From assembly GCA_947624555.1 (NCBI GenBank), contig CANQKW010000008.1, forward strand, positions 1-64,000: a stretch of 64,000 bases of DNA. The letters are read 5' to 3'. Below the pieces are notes generated by a model. That model made no database searches. It had not been told where the DNA came from and saw only the letters and a list, made by a program, of their open reading frames with translations. This DNA is from an uncultured Clostridia bacterium (lineage in GTDB: Bacteria; Bacillota; Clostridia; Oscillospirales; Ruminococcaceae). Shown in pieces: positions 1-7,920 of this stretch. Made by a program: the position numbers and the translations under genes. The first letter of the stretch is position 1. Each line of letters starts with the position of its first letter.

Positions 1-3
1 TAT

Positions 4-79
4 GCAGCTTTAGCTCAGTTGGTAGAGCAACTGACTCTTAATCAGTGGGTCCAGGGTTCGAGTCCCTGAAGCTGTACCA
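4..79 (+). tRNA. tRNA-Lys (CTT)
   Basis: A complete cloverleaf is visible. The acceptor strand GCAGCTT pairs with AAGCTGT (one G-U pair), the anticodon stem ACTGA/TCAGT encloses loop CTCTTAA (anticodon CTT), and the T arm carries GGTTCGAGTCC. The 3' CCA is encoded. It is the first of four closely spaced tRNAs, probably the tail of a cluster that starts before the window. Confidence 0.97.
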
Positions 80-119
80 AATCGTAAGGAATAGGACGCC
101 CTATTCCTTACCTTTATAT

Positions 120-194
120 GGCCCGTTGGTCAAGCGGTTAAGACAGCGGCCTCTCACGCCGTTAACATCGGTTCGATTCCGGTACGGGTCACCA
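120..194 (+). tRNA. tRNA-Glu (CTC)
   Basis: The acceptor GGCCCGT pairs with ACGGGTC. The anticodon loop is CTCTCAC between GCGGC and GCCGT, giving anticodon CTC. The T loop is GGTTCGATTCC and CCA is encoded. It lies 40 bp after tRNA-Lys. Confidence 0.96.
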
Positions 195-241
195 TTTAAA
201 TTTAATAAGCTGCGCCGAACATTTTTAATGTTCTCGATTAT

Positions 242-318
242 GCGCCAATAGCTCAGTTGGTCAGAGCAACCGGCTCATAACCGGTCGGTCCGGGGTTCGA
301 GTCCCTGTTGGCGCACCA
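242..318 (+). tRNA. tRNA-Met (CAT), elongator type
   Basis: The acceptor GCGCCAA pairs perfectly with TTGGCGC. The anticodon stem ACCGG/CCGGT holds loop CTCATAA (anticodon CAT), and CCA is encoded. The fully paired first base pair argues against initiator tRNA. A tRNA-Ile2 whose CAT is modified to lysidine cannot be excluded by eye, but elongator Met is preferred. Confidence 0.9.
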
Positions 319-352
319 CTCAGCGCTGAATTTTAATTCGGCGTTTTTTAAT

Positions 353-428
353 AGGGGTATAGTTCAGTTGGTAGAACGACGGTCTCCAAAACCGTATGTC
401 GAGGGTTCGAGTCCTTCTGCCCCTGCCA
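353..428 (+). tRNA. tRNA-Trp (CCA)
   Basis: The acceptor AGGGGTA pairs with TGCCCCT. The anticodon stem ACGGT/ACCGT holds loop CTCCAAA (anticodon CCA). The discriminator is G and the terminal CCA is encoded. It is the last tRNA of the cluster and is followed directly by a terminator hairpin. Confidence 0.96.
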
Positions 429-446
429 GCTTAGAAAAATGAAGAT

Positions 447-490
447 AAAAAGACAGAGGTCGGAATTTTTGGTTCTGACCTCTGTCTTTT
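447..490. terminator. Bidirectional intrinsic terminator
   Basis: The near-perfect inverted repeat AAAAGACAGAGGTC ... GACCTCTGTCTTTT sits between the tRNA cluster and the convergent MATE gene. Its A/T ends give a U-run on either strand, so it can stop both transcripts. Confidence 0.85.
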
Positions 491-515
491 ACTTTTGAAT
501 GCAAATTTTACAGAT

Positions 516-1952
516 TTAATGCGCATTTTGCGGTGCGTCTTTTTGGATCTTTGATGAGTTTTTTCTGCCGCCCAACTCACGATACGTTTTTACGATAAGG
601 ACTGTCGTTATCGCAAAGGTCAGAATATCTGATACGGGCATCGAATACAACACTCCGTCAAGTCCGAAGAATATCGGCAGCAGAATGGCAAAGCCTACTC
701 CGAAAACTACCTCCCGGATCACCGAAAGCAACGTTGACGACGCAGCTTTTCCCAATGCCTGTAAAAATATGAAACAAGATTTGTTTATGCAGGCGAAAAT
801 TACCATACACAGGTAGATCCTGAATGATTTTAATGCAAATTCGGTGTAATAGGCGCTTTCGTTTGCTGCACCGAAAATATTTATGAGAGCTTGAGGGAAA
901 AATTCTGCGATTATCAAAGCGACTGCGCCTACGATAGCCTCTGCCGCAAGCAAGCGTGTAAACAGGCTGCGCACGCGGTTTTTTAAGCACGCACCCATAT
1001 TAAATCCTGCGATTGGTATGCAGCCTGCCGATAATCCTACTACAATTGAAATGACTATCTGGAAAAATTTCATTACAATTCCTATGACAGCCATTGGTAT
1101 TTGCGCATACTCTTCCTGTCCGAAAACGGGGTCTGACGCGCCGTATTTCCGTATCATATTGTTGATTGCCGCCATTGCTGCCACAAGAGATATTTGCGAT
1201 AAAAAGCTTGTCATACCGAGCGTCGGTGTTCTTCTTAAAATATGAATATCAATGCGAAAATCTTTTTTCGAGGGTTTTACGGTTTTCATACGGAAAAGAT
1301 AAAAAACCGCCAAAGCGGCTGTTATTACCTGACCGATAACGGTGGCAAGCGCTGCGCCTTTCATTCCCCATTTTAATGAAAATATAAAAATCGGGTCGAG
1401 AATTATGTTTATAACAGCGCCTGCCAAAGTAGATACCATAGCGAATTTCGGCGAGCCGTCTGCTCTGATTATGGGGTTAAGCGCCTGACCGAACATATAA
1501 AACGGTATTCCTAAAGTTATCCAAAAAAAATATTCTTTGGAATAACTAAAGGTTTCCGAATTGACCGTTCCGCCGAAAAGGGTAATTATGGGGTCTGCGA
1601 AAATAAGGTAAATTGCGCAAAGCACAACACTGCCTGCGATAACGGCTGTTACAGAATTTCCTACGCTTTTACGGGCGTCTGACAGCTCTTTTTTCCCTAA
1701 ACTGAGGCTTACAAACGCACAGCAGCCGTCTCCTATCATTACCGCAACAGCTAAAGCTATGACCGTAAGCGGAAAAACGACCGTGTTTGCCGCATTTCCG
1801 AATGAGCCGAGGTAATCTGCGTTGGCAATAAAAATCTGGTCGACGACGTTATAGAGCGCTCCTACAAGCAGCGAGATAATGCAGGGCACAGCGTATTTGC
1901 CCATAAGTATGCCGATTTTTTCCTCGGCAAGATATGAAGTTTTTTGTTCCAT
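516..1952 (-). CDS. MATE family multidrug exporter, MepA-like
   Basis: This 478-residue polytopic membrane protein has the usual 12-helix MATE length and pattern. An early segment reads VVDQIFIANADYLG and is followed by alternating hydrophobic segments. MATE proteins export cationic or planar drugs and metabolites using Na+ or H+ gradients; the substrate here is unknown. The start ATG at 1952 has ribosome site AAGGAGGAAA eight bases upstream. Its own consensus promoter (2028-2056) is followed by a strong intrinsic terminator inside the short leader (about 1973-2009), so expression looks controlled by transcription attenuation. It is transcribed toward the tRNA cluster and shares the terminator at 447-490. 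It is distinct from the two other MATE genes in this window. Confidence 0.93.
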   Translation of the reverse strand: MEQKTSYLAEEKIGILMGKYAVPCIISLLVGALYNVVDQIFIANADYLGSFGNAANTVVFPLTVIALAVAVMIGDGCCAFVSLSLGKKELSDARKSVGNSVTAVIAGSVVLCAIYLIFADPIITLFGGTVNSETFSYSKEYFFWITLGIPFYMFGQALNPIIRADGSPKFAMVSTLAGAVINIILDPIFIFSLKWGMKGAALATVIGQVITAALAVFYLFRMKTVKPSKKDFRIDIHILRRTPTLGMTSFLSQISLVAAMAAINNMIRKYGASDPVFGQEEYAQIPMAVIGIVMKFFQIVISIVVGLSAGCIPIAGFNMGACLKNRVRSLFTRLLAAEAIVGAVALIIAEFFPQALINIFGAANESAYYTEFALKSFRIYLCMVIFACINKSCFIFLQALGKAASSTLLSVIREVVFGVGFAILLPIFFGLDGVLYSMPVSDILTFAITTVLIVKTYRELGGRKNSSKIQKDAPQNAH

Positions 1953-1972
1953 CTGATTTCCTCCTTAAAATA

Positions 1973-2009
1973 AAAAAGGCGTAAATCCTAAGTCGGACTT
2001 ACGCCTTTT
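1973..2009 (-). terminator. Intrinsic terminator inside the MATE leader (attenuator)
   Basis: On the minus strand the stem AAAAGGCGTAAGTCC pairs with GGATTTACGCCTTTT over 15 base pairs (one G-U) around the loop GACTTA, followed by TTTTTTATTTT. It sits between the MATE promoter and the MATE ribosome site, so default transcription would stop before the gene. It could also act as the end of trpB. Confidence 0.8.
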
Positions 2010-2020
2010 GAGCTACGCAC
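1988..2020 (-). other. Possible 10-codon leader peptide of the MATE gene
   Basis: A GTG at the expected transcription start opens a 10-codon frame (VRSSKGVSPT) whose TAG stop lies at the terminator loop. It would be leaderless. A ribosome stalled or paused here would occlude the 5' arm of the terminator. This is inferred from geometry; no ribosome site is possible. Confidence 0.3.
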
Positions 2021-2027
2021 TAACGTT

Positions 2028-2056
2028 ATTATATCAGATTTTTACATAAAATTCAA
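2028..2056 (-). promoter_or_regulatory. Promoter of the MATE gene
   Basis: On the minus strand, TTGAAT (2051-2056) and TATAAT (2028-2033) are separated by 17 bp. Transcription would start near 2021, about 68 nt before the MATE start codon. Confidence 0.85.
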
Positions 2057-2108
2057 AGGGAATTTTTCACAAAAAGTTACACCTTACATTTTGGTAAAAA
2101 CGACGAAT

Positions 2109-3476
2109 TTATACCTTGGGCAGCTTTGAAAGCGACTCGGCGATTTCTGCGTCTGTAGGGATATAGTCGGACATTTTTCCGTCGTTGAATGCCTGATATG
2201 CGTACATATCAAAATATCCCGTTCCCGTAAGTCCGAAGAAGATGTTTTTCGCCTCGCCTGTTTCTTTGCATTTGAGAGCCTCGTCAATAGCTACTTTTAT
2301 CGCATGGCTGCTTTCGGGAGCAGGAAGTATGCCCTCGACTCTTGCGAATTTCTGTGCGGCTGCGAATACAGCCGTTTGCTCGACGGAAACAGCCTCGATA
2401 TACTTATCTTCGTAAAGCTGTGACAAAATTGAGCTCATTCCGTGATAACGAAGTCCGCCTGCGTGGTTTGCAGAGGGTATAAATCCGCTTCCTAAGGTGT
2501 ACATTTTTGCAAGCGGACATACCATTCCCGTGTCGCAGAAGTCATATGCGTATTTTCCTCTTGTAAGGCTGGGACAGGAGGCAGGTTCTACGGCGATAAT
2601 GCGGTAATTTGCCTCTTTGCGGAGCATTTCTCCCATAAACGGGGAAATAAGTCCTCCCAAATTTGAGCCGCCGCCCGCACAGCCGATTATTATATCGGGT
2701 TTTTCGCCGATTTTTTCAAATGCTGTTTTGGATTCAAGTCCTATCACTGTCTGATGAAGAAGTACCTGCGACAGCACAGAGCCTAATACATATCTGTAAC
2801 CTTCGGTCGAAACGGCTGCCTCTACTGCCTCGGAAATCGCACAGCCTAAACTGCCGGTCGTGTTGGGGTGCTCGGCTAAAATTTTTCTGCCGACATTTGT
2901 CGTATCGGAGGGAGAGGGCGTTACCGAGGCGCCGTATGTGCGCATAACCTCTCTTCTGAAGGGTTTTTGCTCGTAGGAGCATTTTACCATATAAACACGG
3001 CAGTCAAGTCCGAAATACGAACAAGCCATTGCGAGAGCTGTTCCCCACTGTCCTGCGCCTGTTTCGGTAGTTACGCCTTTAAGACCCTGTTTCTTTGCGT
3101 AATATGCCTGAGCTATTGCGCTGTTGAGCTTATGACTTCCCGAAGTATTGTTGCCCTCGAATTTATAGTAAATATGAGCAGGCGTATCGAGCGCTTTTTC
3201 AAGGCAATATGCTCTTACCAAAGGCGAGGGGCGGTACATCTTGTAAAACTCTATTATCTCCTCGGGAATGTCAAAAAACGGCGTGGTGTCGTCGATTTCC
3301 TGCTTTACAAGCTCATCGCAGAAAACAACGGAAAGCTCTTTTGCGGTCATAGGCTTGTGCGTTTCGGGATTGAGCAAGGGAGCAGGCTTGTTTTTCATAT
3401 CTGCTCTTACGTTATACCACTGCTTGGGAAGTTCTGACTCTTCAAGGTATGTTTTGTACGGGATATTTTTGCTCAT
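2109..3476 (-). CDS. trpB: TrpB2-type tryptophan synthase beta chain
   Basis: This 455-residue PLP enzyme of the TrpB2 (TrpB-like) subfamily condenses indole with serine to make tryptophan. The PLP lysine is in GSHKLNSA (K116), preceded by FEGNNTS. A glycine-rich phosphate loop reads CAGGGSNLGG. The substrate region YRPSPLVRA and the length near 450 residues (classic TrpB1 is about 400) identify the subfamily. The ATG at 3476 is chosen over the longer upstream frame because it has an AAGGAAAA ribosome site and begins the conserved sequence. No trpA or other trp gene is nearby; TrpB2 often acts alone, probably salvaging free indole. It lies 58 bp downstream of the thyX-like gene on the same strand. 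Confidence 0.93.
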   Translation of the reverse strand: MSKNIPYKTYLEESELPKQWYNVRADMKNKPAPLLNPETHKPMTAKELSVVFCDELVKQEIDDTTPFFDIPEEIIEFYKMYRPSPLVRAYCLEKALDTPAHIYYKFEGNNTSGSHKLNSAIAQAYYAKKQGLKGVTTETGAGQWGTALAMACSYFGLDCRVYMVKCSYEQKPFRREVMRTYGASVTPSPSDTTNVGRKILAEHPNTTGSLGCAISEAVEAAVSTEGYRYVLGSVLSQVLLHQTVIGLESKTAFEKIGEKPDIIIGCAGGGSNLGGLISPFMGEMLRKEANYRIIAVEPASCPSLTRGKYAYDFCDTGMVCPLAKMYTLGSGFIPSANHAGGLRYHGMSSILSQLYEDKYIEAVSVEQTAVFAAAQKFARVEGILPAPESSHAIKVAIDEALKCKETGEAKNIFFGLTGTGYFDMYAYQAFNDGKMSDYIPTDAEIAESLSKLPKV

Positions 3477-3534
3477 TTTTCTTTTTCCTTTCAAGTGATT
3501 TTTTATTTGGTGCAGGTTGAAATTATTGCTTATT

Positions 3535-4863
3535 TTACGGGGCGAATTTTCTGTGCATTTCTTCCTGCCTGCCGCAGCACATCTTTCCCTCGGGACACTT
3601 GCCGTAAACATAACAGCTTGGTCCGTAAAGTCCGAATAATTCGGGGAAATCCTCTCGGAGGAGCGAAAGCATTTTCTCGGCTATGCCGCGGACCTCCCAC
3701 TGTGCGCGGGAACAACTTCTCAGTCTTATGAACAGGAGAAGTTCTCTTGCGTTCATTGTGGTCATAATGTCAAGAAGATTTCCGCTCAATGCAAAATAAT
3801 GGATATGCTGTTTCAACTCATCATTTTTGAGTACTTCGGACAGCATTTTATCAAATTTATCAACGGTTTCCGTGTAGATTTTCAATGCCTGTGCATTGTC
3901 TTTGACGGTTTTCGGGAGAACGTATCTTCTGTGTGACGGTGCGCTTTCGACAGGCGGCACAATCACCGACTGCATTCTGTGACGGACAATGTGCGTTATT
4001 CCGGCAAGCGTCACATCTTTTATCAGAAATGTGTAGGAAAGCTGCTCCAGCGCTCTCGGACGTCTGTCTGAAATCAGCTCTTTGAAGGATTTTTCGCTTT
4101 CGCCAAATGTCATCGAGGCATATTTCAGCAGCTTTTCAGGCTCTTTCGGAGAGTCGGCAAGCTCTGCTGAGCCGATGTCTTTTTCCTCTAAAAGTATTCC
4201 GTGCTCTTCCCCAATTATGCTGTACGGGGAAGTATGATTTTCCGCAGGATAAAACTCCTCCGAAATGCAGGGAAAAATGTCCGAAAGCTGATTTATAAGC
4301 TGTTCGGCGATATTTTGCAGCTCTGCGATATGACTTCCTCTGCCGTTTCTGATAGAATTGATGAGCGTGATAAGCTCTCTTGCGTTTATGGTGCAGTAGA
4401 AATTGCTGAAAAACGAATAGGGAAGAAGAAATCTTGCGTCCTCTTTGGGAATATCAAGCTCGATTAGCTTTCCGTAAGCGCTGAAAGCCTCGTCCATACA
4501 GCTCCTGTAGAGCTTTAAGTTTTCTTCTTTGAGAGAGGGCGGCTCGTAATAGCCTGCTCCGCTGAAATCTACATATCGGCGTGATTTTACGGTAAAAGAG
4601 GCAAGTCTGCTTTCGATGAAAAACTGCTCGACATAGACAGAAACGTTTTTCAGGGCAATTGTGAAAACAGCGTGCTCTATCACCGAACGGTGTCCCGACG
4701 CAAGCACTTTTTTGATAAGTCCGTTATTTTTGTCGTTGTTTCTGGACTTTTCAAATATCACGGAAGAATTTCCCTCAGTAGTGGATATTCTTGCGGACGC
4801 AGCGCACACGGCGTCATTGTCTGTATTAAAGCTGATGATTTCAGCCGTTGAAGTTTCGTTCAT
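3535..4863 (-). CDS. thyX: Tandem ThyX-like (FAD-dependent thymidylate synthase family) protein
   Basis: This 442-residue protein is about twice the usual ThyX length (220-260) and appears to hold two diverged ThyX folds. The first has GHRSVIEHAVF (57-67), ESRLASFTVKSRRY (84-97) and NARELITLIN (160-169). The second has RALEQLSYTFL (270-280), RHR (294-296), SHRRY (310-314) and a NARELLLFIRLRSCSRAQWE segment. The canonical RHRxxS...SxRY motif is split: the first half lost RHR, and the second keeps RHR but has an altered, longer spacer. ThyX methylates dUMP using CH2-THF and reduced flavin; whether this version is catalytic is uncertain. ATG 4863 has AAAGGAAA seven bases upstream. It is 26 bp after the pectinesterase gene and probably co-transcribed with it. 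Confidence 0.85.
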   Translation of the reverse strand: MNETSTAEIISFNTDNDAVCAASARISTTEGNSSVIFEKSRNNDKNNGLIKKVLASGHRSVIEHAVFTIALKNVSVYVEQFFIESRLASFTVKSRRYVDFSGAGYYEPPSLKEENLKLYRSCMDEAFSAYGKLIELDIPKEDARFLLPYSFFSNFYCTINARELITLINSIRNGRGSHIAELQNIAEQLINQLSDIFPCISEEFYPAENHTSPYSIIGEEHGILLEEKDIGSAELADSPKEPEKLLKYASMTFGESEKSFKELISDRRPRALEQLSYTFLIKDVTLAGITHIVRHRMQSVIVPPVESAPSHRRYVLPKTVKDNAQALKIYTETVDKFDKMLSEVLKNDELKQHIHYFALSGNLLDIMTTMNARELLLFIRLRSCSRAQWEVRGIAEKMLSLLREDFPELFGLYGPSCYVYGKCPEGKMCCGRQEEMHRKFAP

Positions 4864-4889
4864 ATAAGATTTCCTTTTGTGTTACTGCT

Positions 4890-5798
4890 TTATTTGCCGA
4901 AATATCGCAAAAGAGCGGTTTTTTCTTCCTCGGAGAGCGTTTTGCTCCACGGGACTCTGCCTTGGGGCTTTTCGCCGTACTCGGCAAATCTTGCGGTTTT
5001 ATCACGGTCGGTGTCGTTCCACTTATCAAAGCCTTCAGCCGAAATGTGCGAGCCGTATTTGCAATTTATATAAGAGCATTTTCCGTAATCTCTCCAGGGA
5101 CGGGCAAGGAAAATCGAATTGTCTGCGACCGTTTCTTCCGCAGTGAAATTGCACTCGCTGAATACAAAGCCTATCTCCTGCGAAAGACCGTGAGCGGGTG
5201 CCGCCGTATATCCGTGACCTCTTACGTCAAAAAGCGACTTTATCTCGCAATTATCGAACAGCGTATCTCCGCAGCCGAAGATAAAATCAACGTTGCCCGA
5301 AATAAAGCAATTTATGAATATCTGTTTCTGAAAATCGGGAGTGCGAAGTTCGTCTTTTAAAAATCCGTCATATCTTTCGATAAGGTCCGGCGGAAGAGGT
5401 CCGCAGAAAATCGTGTCCTGCGTCGATACAAATGAGCAATTTTCTGCGAGAAATTCGTCTGCGTAAACCGTCAGAGCGACTTCCTGACCTTTGATCTCGG
5501 GATTTTTGGCGTCGTTTTCTATACAGAGATCTTTCATTGTCACTCTCGGCGCAAGCACTGCCGCCGAATATGTGCGGAACGTGACATATTCTAGACCGTT
5601 TTCGTCGATTTTCTTTGCGTAATCGTCGTATATTATCCGTGTTTTATCTGCGCCCTGTCCGATTATCTCCGTATCGGGCACGTTTATCTCGATTTTTTCT
5701 CGGAAATCGCCTTCGGAAAGAACTATTCTCGTATGCGCAGCAGTGCCTTTAAGCGCTTTGTTTATGCTGTCTTTCGGCGTCAAATAAAGCTCGGTCAT
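4890..5798 (-). CDS. Pectin methylesterase, CE8 family, no signal peptide
   Basis: This 302-residue right-handed beta-helix enzyme removes methyl ester groups from galacturonan. CE8 landmarks are present in order: GQEVALTVYAD (104-114), TQDT (126-129) with catalytic-region Q127 and D128, GNVDFIFG (168-175) with D171, and ARPW (232-235) with R233 and W235. There is no signal peptide, so it should act in the cytoplasm on imported methylated oligogalacturonides, matching the signal-less GH28 and GH105 enzymes of the divergent operon. Start 5798 has GGAG about nine bases upstream. It is read divergently from the pectin operon and has its own promoter at 5875-5903. The thyX-like and trpB genes follow. 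Confidence 0.93.
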   Translation of the reverse strand: MTELYLTPKDSINKALKGTAAHTRIVLSEGDFREKIEINVPDTEIIGQGADKTRIIYDDYAKKIDENGLEYVTFRTYSAAVLAPRVTMKDLCIENDAKNPEIKGQEVALTVYADEFLAENCSFVSTQDTIFCGPLPPDLIERYDGFLKDELRTPDFQKQIFINCFISGNVDFIFGCGDTLFDNCEIKSLFDVRGHGYTAAPAHGLSQEIGFVFSECNFTAEETVADNSIFLARPWRDYGKCSYINCKYGSHISAEGFDKWNDTDRDKTARFAEYGEKPQGRVPWSKTLSEEEKTALLRYFGK

Positions 5799-5874
5799 TA
5801 TTATTTCTCCATTATGATAAATTTTAAAAGCATTTCGGAAAAATCTGTTTTTTCCTTTTTCTGCTTACTATATA

Positions 5875-5903
5875 ATAATAAACTTTTTCCGCCCCTTTTT
5901 CAA
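5875..5903 (-). promoter_or_regulatory. Promoter of the pectin methylesterase gene
   Basis: On the minus strand, TTGAAA (5898-5903) and TATTAT (5875-5880) are 17 bp apart, about 75 nt before the start codon. It is in the divergent regulatory region shared with the pectin operon. Confidence 0.7.
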
Positions 5904-6047
5904 GTACTTAATTATCTTTTGTGAAAACTGCACAAAATTTGCTCTCATTTTTTAGCACGTCCCCAAAAACCCCGTTGTTATGCGGATGTAAACGGTGTAA
6001 CGAAAATTTTGATAAATTTCGCCGAATGTATTTATTAGCAATCTCTA

Positions 6048-6076
6048 TTGACTTTTTGAAATTTTTGTGTTAGAAT
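6048..6076 (+). promoter_or_regulatory. Promoter of the 25-kb pectin operon
   Basis: TTGACT (6048-6053) and TAGAAT (6071-6076) are separated by 17 bp. The predicted start is near 6083, immediately upstream of a perfect cre-type operator. Confidence 0.8.
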
Positions 6077-6088
6077 AATAACAATCAG

Positions 6089-6103
6089 TTGAAAACGATT
6101 TCT
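6089..6103 (+). promoter_or_regulatory. Operator 1, cre/LacI-family type
   Basis: TTGAAAACGATTTCT fits the cre consensus WTGNAANCGNWNNCW at every position. It lies just downstream of the predicted transcription start, where bound CcpA or a LacI-family regulator would block elongation or initiation. Confidence 0.65.
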
Positions 6104-6139
6104 GCGCATTTTTTTTAAAAAGTCGACGCAGGTACTGAA

Positions 6140-6153
6140 AGTAATCGTTTACA
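6140..6153 (+). promoter_or_regulatory. Operator 2, LacI-family type
   Basis: AGTAATCGTTTACA is a near-perfect dyad around a central CG, one base off TGTAANCGNTTACA. Its centre is exactly 50 bp from that of operator 1, a distance compatible with cooperative or looped binding. Confidence 0.55.
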
Positions 6154-6205
6154 AGTCTGAGAGCATTTTTGAGCCTGAAACGGCTTTATGAGAGTAGAGT
6201 TCTGA

Positions 6206-6790
6206 ATGGATAAGTCTTTTATCCGCTATAAGGCTATTGATTTGGCATTTTTGGCGGTTATTCTTGCGGTGTTTGAGGCGATAGCCTCGGTTGCCGCAAA
6301 ACAATGGTTCCCGTTACAGCTTTTTTCGCTGTCACCGACGATCACGGTGGTGTGCATTGTGATGATGAGGTGGGGCGGCTGGGCGGCAATACACGCAGTT
6401 GTCGGCGGTCTTTCGTACTGCATAGCGACGGGCGGCGAGCCGAAACAATTTCTGGTGTACTGTGCGGGGAACTGTCTGGCGCTTGTTGCGCTTGTGTTTT
6501 TCAAGTTTTACGGCAAGGAGCGTGTGAGAGGGTCGTTTCTTATGACGGCGGCGTTTGCACTTACCGCTTTTTTCGGCGCAATAGTCGGAAGGTGGCTTAT
6601 AAGCCTTTGCTTTGATTTTGATTTGCTTTCTATAGTCGATTTTTTCGTCGCTGACTCTTTGACGCTTTTGTTCACTGTGGTCGTGGTATTGATTTCGAGA
6701 AAGCCCGACGGTCTTTTTGAGGACCAGAAAGCATATCTTATAAGAACGGAAGATGAACGAAAAAGGCGCTCGGAAGACGAGCTTGACTGA
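6206..6790 (+). CDS. Integral membrane protein resembling an ECF-transporter S component
   Basis: This 194-residue protein has about six hydrophobic helices (roughly 13-31, 37-55, 59-76, 82-99, 109-135, 142-163) and a charged cytoplasmic tail ending EDERKRRSEDELD. Size, helix number and the pattern of small glycine-containing loops resemble ECF-type S components, but no diagnostic substrate motif is visible and no ECF T or A subunits are nearby. It is the first gene of the pectin operon, about 120 bp after the predicted start, and has only a weak ribosome site. A role in uptake or in regulating the adjacent ABC transporter is inferred from position only. Confidence 0.6.
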   Translation: MDKSFIRYKAIDLAFLAVILAVFEAIASVAAKQWFPLQLFSLSPTITVVCIVMMRWGGWAAIHAVVGGLSYCIATGGEPKQFLVYCAGNCLALVALVFFKFYGKERVRGSFLMTAAFALTAFFGAIVGRWLISLCFDFDLLSIVDFFVADSLTLLFTVVVVLISRKPDGLFEDQKAYLIRTEDERKRRSEDELD

Positions 6791-6849
6791 TTTTATACTT
6801 TGATTTACGGCTTTATTTTGATATAAATTTCTTTTAGGAGGTTTGAAAG

Positions 6850-7908
6850 ATGCAAGCAGTTTGCAGCGACTACCTGATTTTCGACGAAGAAAACGGCGTC
6901 TACGTCGAAAACCCCGAACAGGTCGTTCGGGATGATGTTGAAAAGCATCACTGGCTGAATGTCTTCAGAGCGGTGGTGAAGGACTGGCGTCTATACCTGA
7001 TGCTGGTTCCGATGATTTTGGTGTTCCTTTTCTGGCGTTATTTCCCGATGTACGAGCTGTTGGGATGCTTTAAGGTTACCGATGTGGTAAAGCCTGTTTC
7101 TGACCAGTTCTATTCGGGTTTCTCGTACTTTAACACCTTGATTTTCGGCGAAGGCAATCCCGGTATCTCGGCAGATTTCTGGAGAGCTTTCAGAAACACC
7201 TTCCTGCTGAGCTTTTACGGACTGTGTTTCGGTTTCCCTATGCCGATTATCATTGCGCTGTTCTTCAATGAAGTGCGTTCAAACGTAATGAGAAGTATCT
7301 ATCAGGTAATTACTTACCTCCCCAAGTTCATGTCAACAGTCGTTATGACTTCGCTGGTTATGATGCTTGTTAAGCAGGGTTCTACCACGTCCGGTATGGG
7401 TATTCTTTCTCAGTTCCTCGTTGCTATCGGTGCGGTTGACCAGCAGACGGCATTCGGAGGACTGCTGAACGACCCGACGTTCTTCAGAGGAATTTACCAG
7501 ATAAGCGGTATCTGGGAAACGGCCGGTTACGACAGTATCGTGTTCTTCGCAGCGATAATCGCTATTGCGCCGACTCGTTATGAGGCTGCACAGATAGACG
7601 GCGCAGGAAAGATGGCTCAGATGAGATATGTCGTTCTTCCGAGCATACTTTCCACGATCATCATTATGCTTATCACAAAAATCGGTACTTTGCTGAACAT
7701 CGGATACGAAAAAGTCTTGCTTTTGTACAACCCCAAAACATATATGACCGCCGATGTCGTTTCAACATTCTCACAGAGAAACGGTATTGCGGGTACAATG
7801 CAGGGAATGGCGTCCGCAGCAGAAATGATGAATAACGTTATAGGAATGCTGTTGGTTATCGGTGCAAATACGATAGCGCGCAAGGCGTCCAACACTTCTC
7901 TATATTAA
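6850..7908 (+). CDS. ABC sugar transporter permease, LplB/YteP type (CUT1)
   Basis: This 352-residue inner-membrane permease belongs to the family that imports oligosaccharides, notably oligogalacturonides and rhamnogalacturonan fragments in Firmicutes. A soluble N-terminal extension of about 45 residues precedes the first helix (LYLMLVPMILVFLFW). The EAA loop that docks the ATPase reads YEAAQIDGAGKMAQMRYV. ATG 6850 has AGGAGG nine bases upstream. The partner permease follows after 12 bp and the binding protein after that, giving a standard permease-permease-lipoprotein order. The N-terminal extension is longer than in typical LplB proteins. Confidence 0.93.
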   Translation: MQAVCSDYLIFDEENGVYVENPEQVVRDDVEKHHWLNVFRAVVKDWRLYLMLVPMILVFLFWRYFPMYELLGCFKVTDVVKPVSDQFYSGFSYFNTLIFGEGNPGISADFWRAFRNTFLLSFYGLCFGFPMPIIIALFFNEVRSNVMRSIYQVITYLPKFMSTVVMTSLVMMLVKQGSTTSGMGILSQFLVAIGAVDQQTAFGGLLNDPTFFRGIYQISGIWETAGYDSIVFFAAIIAIAPTRYEAAQIDGAGKMAQMRYVVLPSILSTIIIMLITKIGTLLNIGYEKVLLLYNPKTYMTADVVSTFSQRNGIAGTMQGMASAAEMMNNVIGMLLVIGANTIARKASNTSLY

Positions 7909-7920
7909 AGAGGTTAATGT

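Larger units (their letters stand above)
5799..6205. promoter_or_regulatory. Divergent control region of the pectin locus
   Basis: This gene-free stretch separates the minus-strand pectinesterase from the plus-strand pectin operon. It holds the minus promoter at 5875-5903, the plus promoter at 6048-6076, two cre/LacI-type dyads (6089-6103 and 6140-6153) and a weaker related sequence TGTAAACGGTGTAA at 5987-6000. No coding sequence was seen. Confidence 0.75.

Noticed and set aside
45-251. A 68-residue frame across the tRNA cluster
   Set aside because: It overlaps two tRNA genes and has no coding features.
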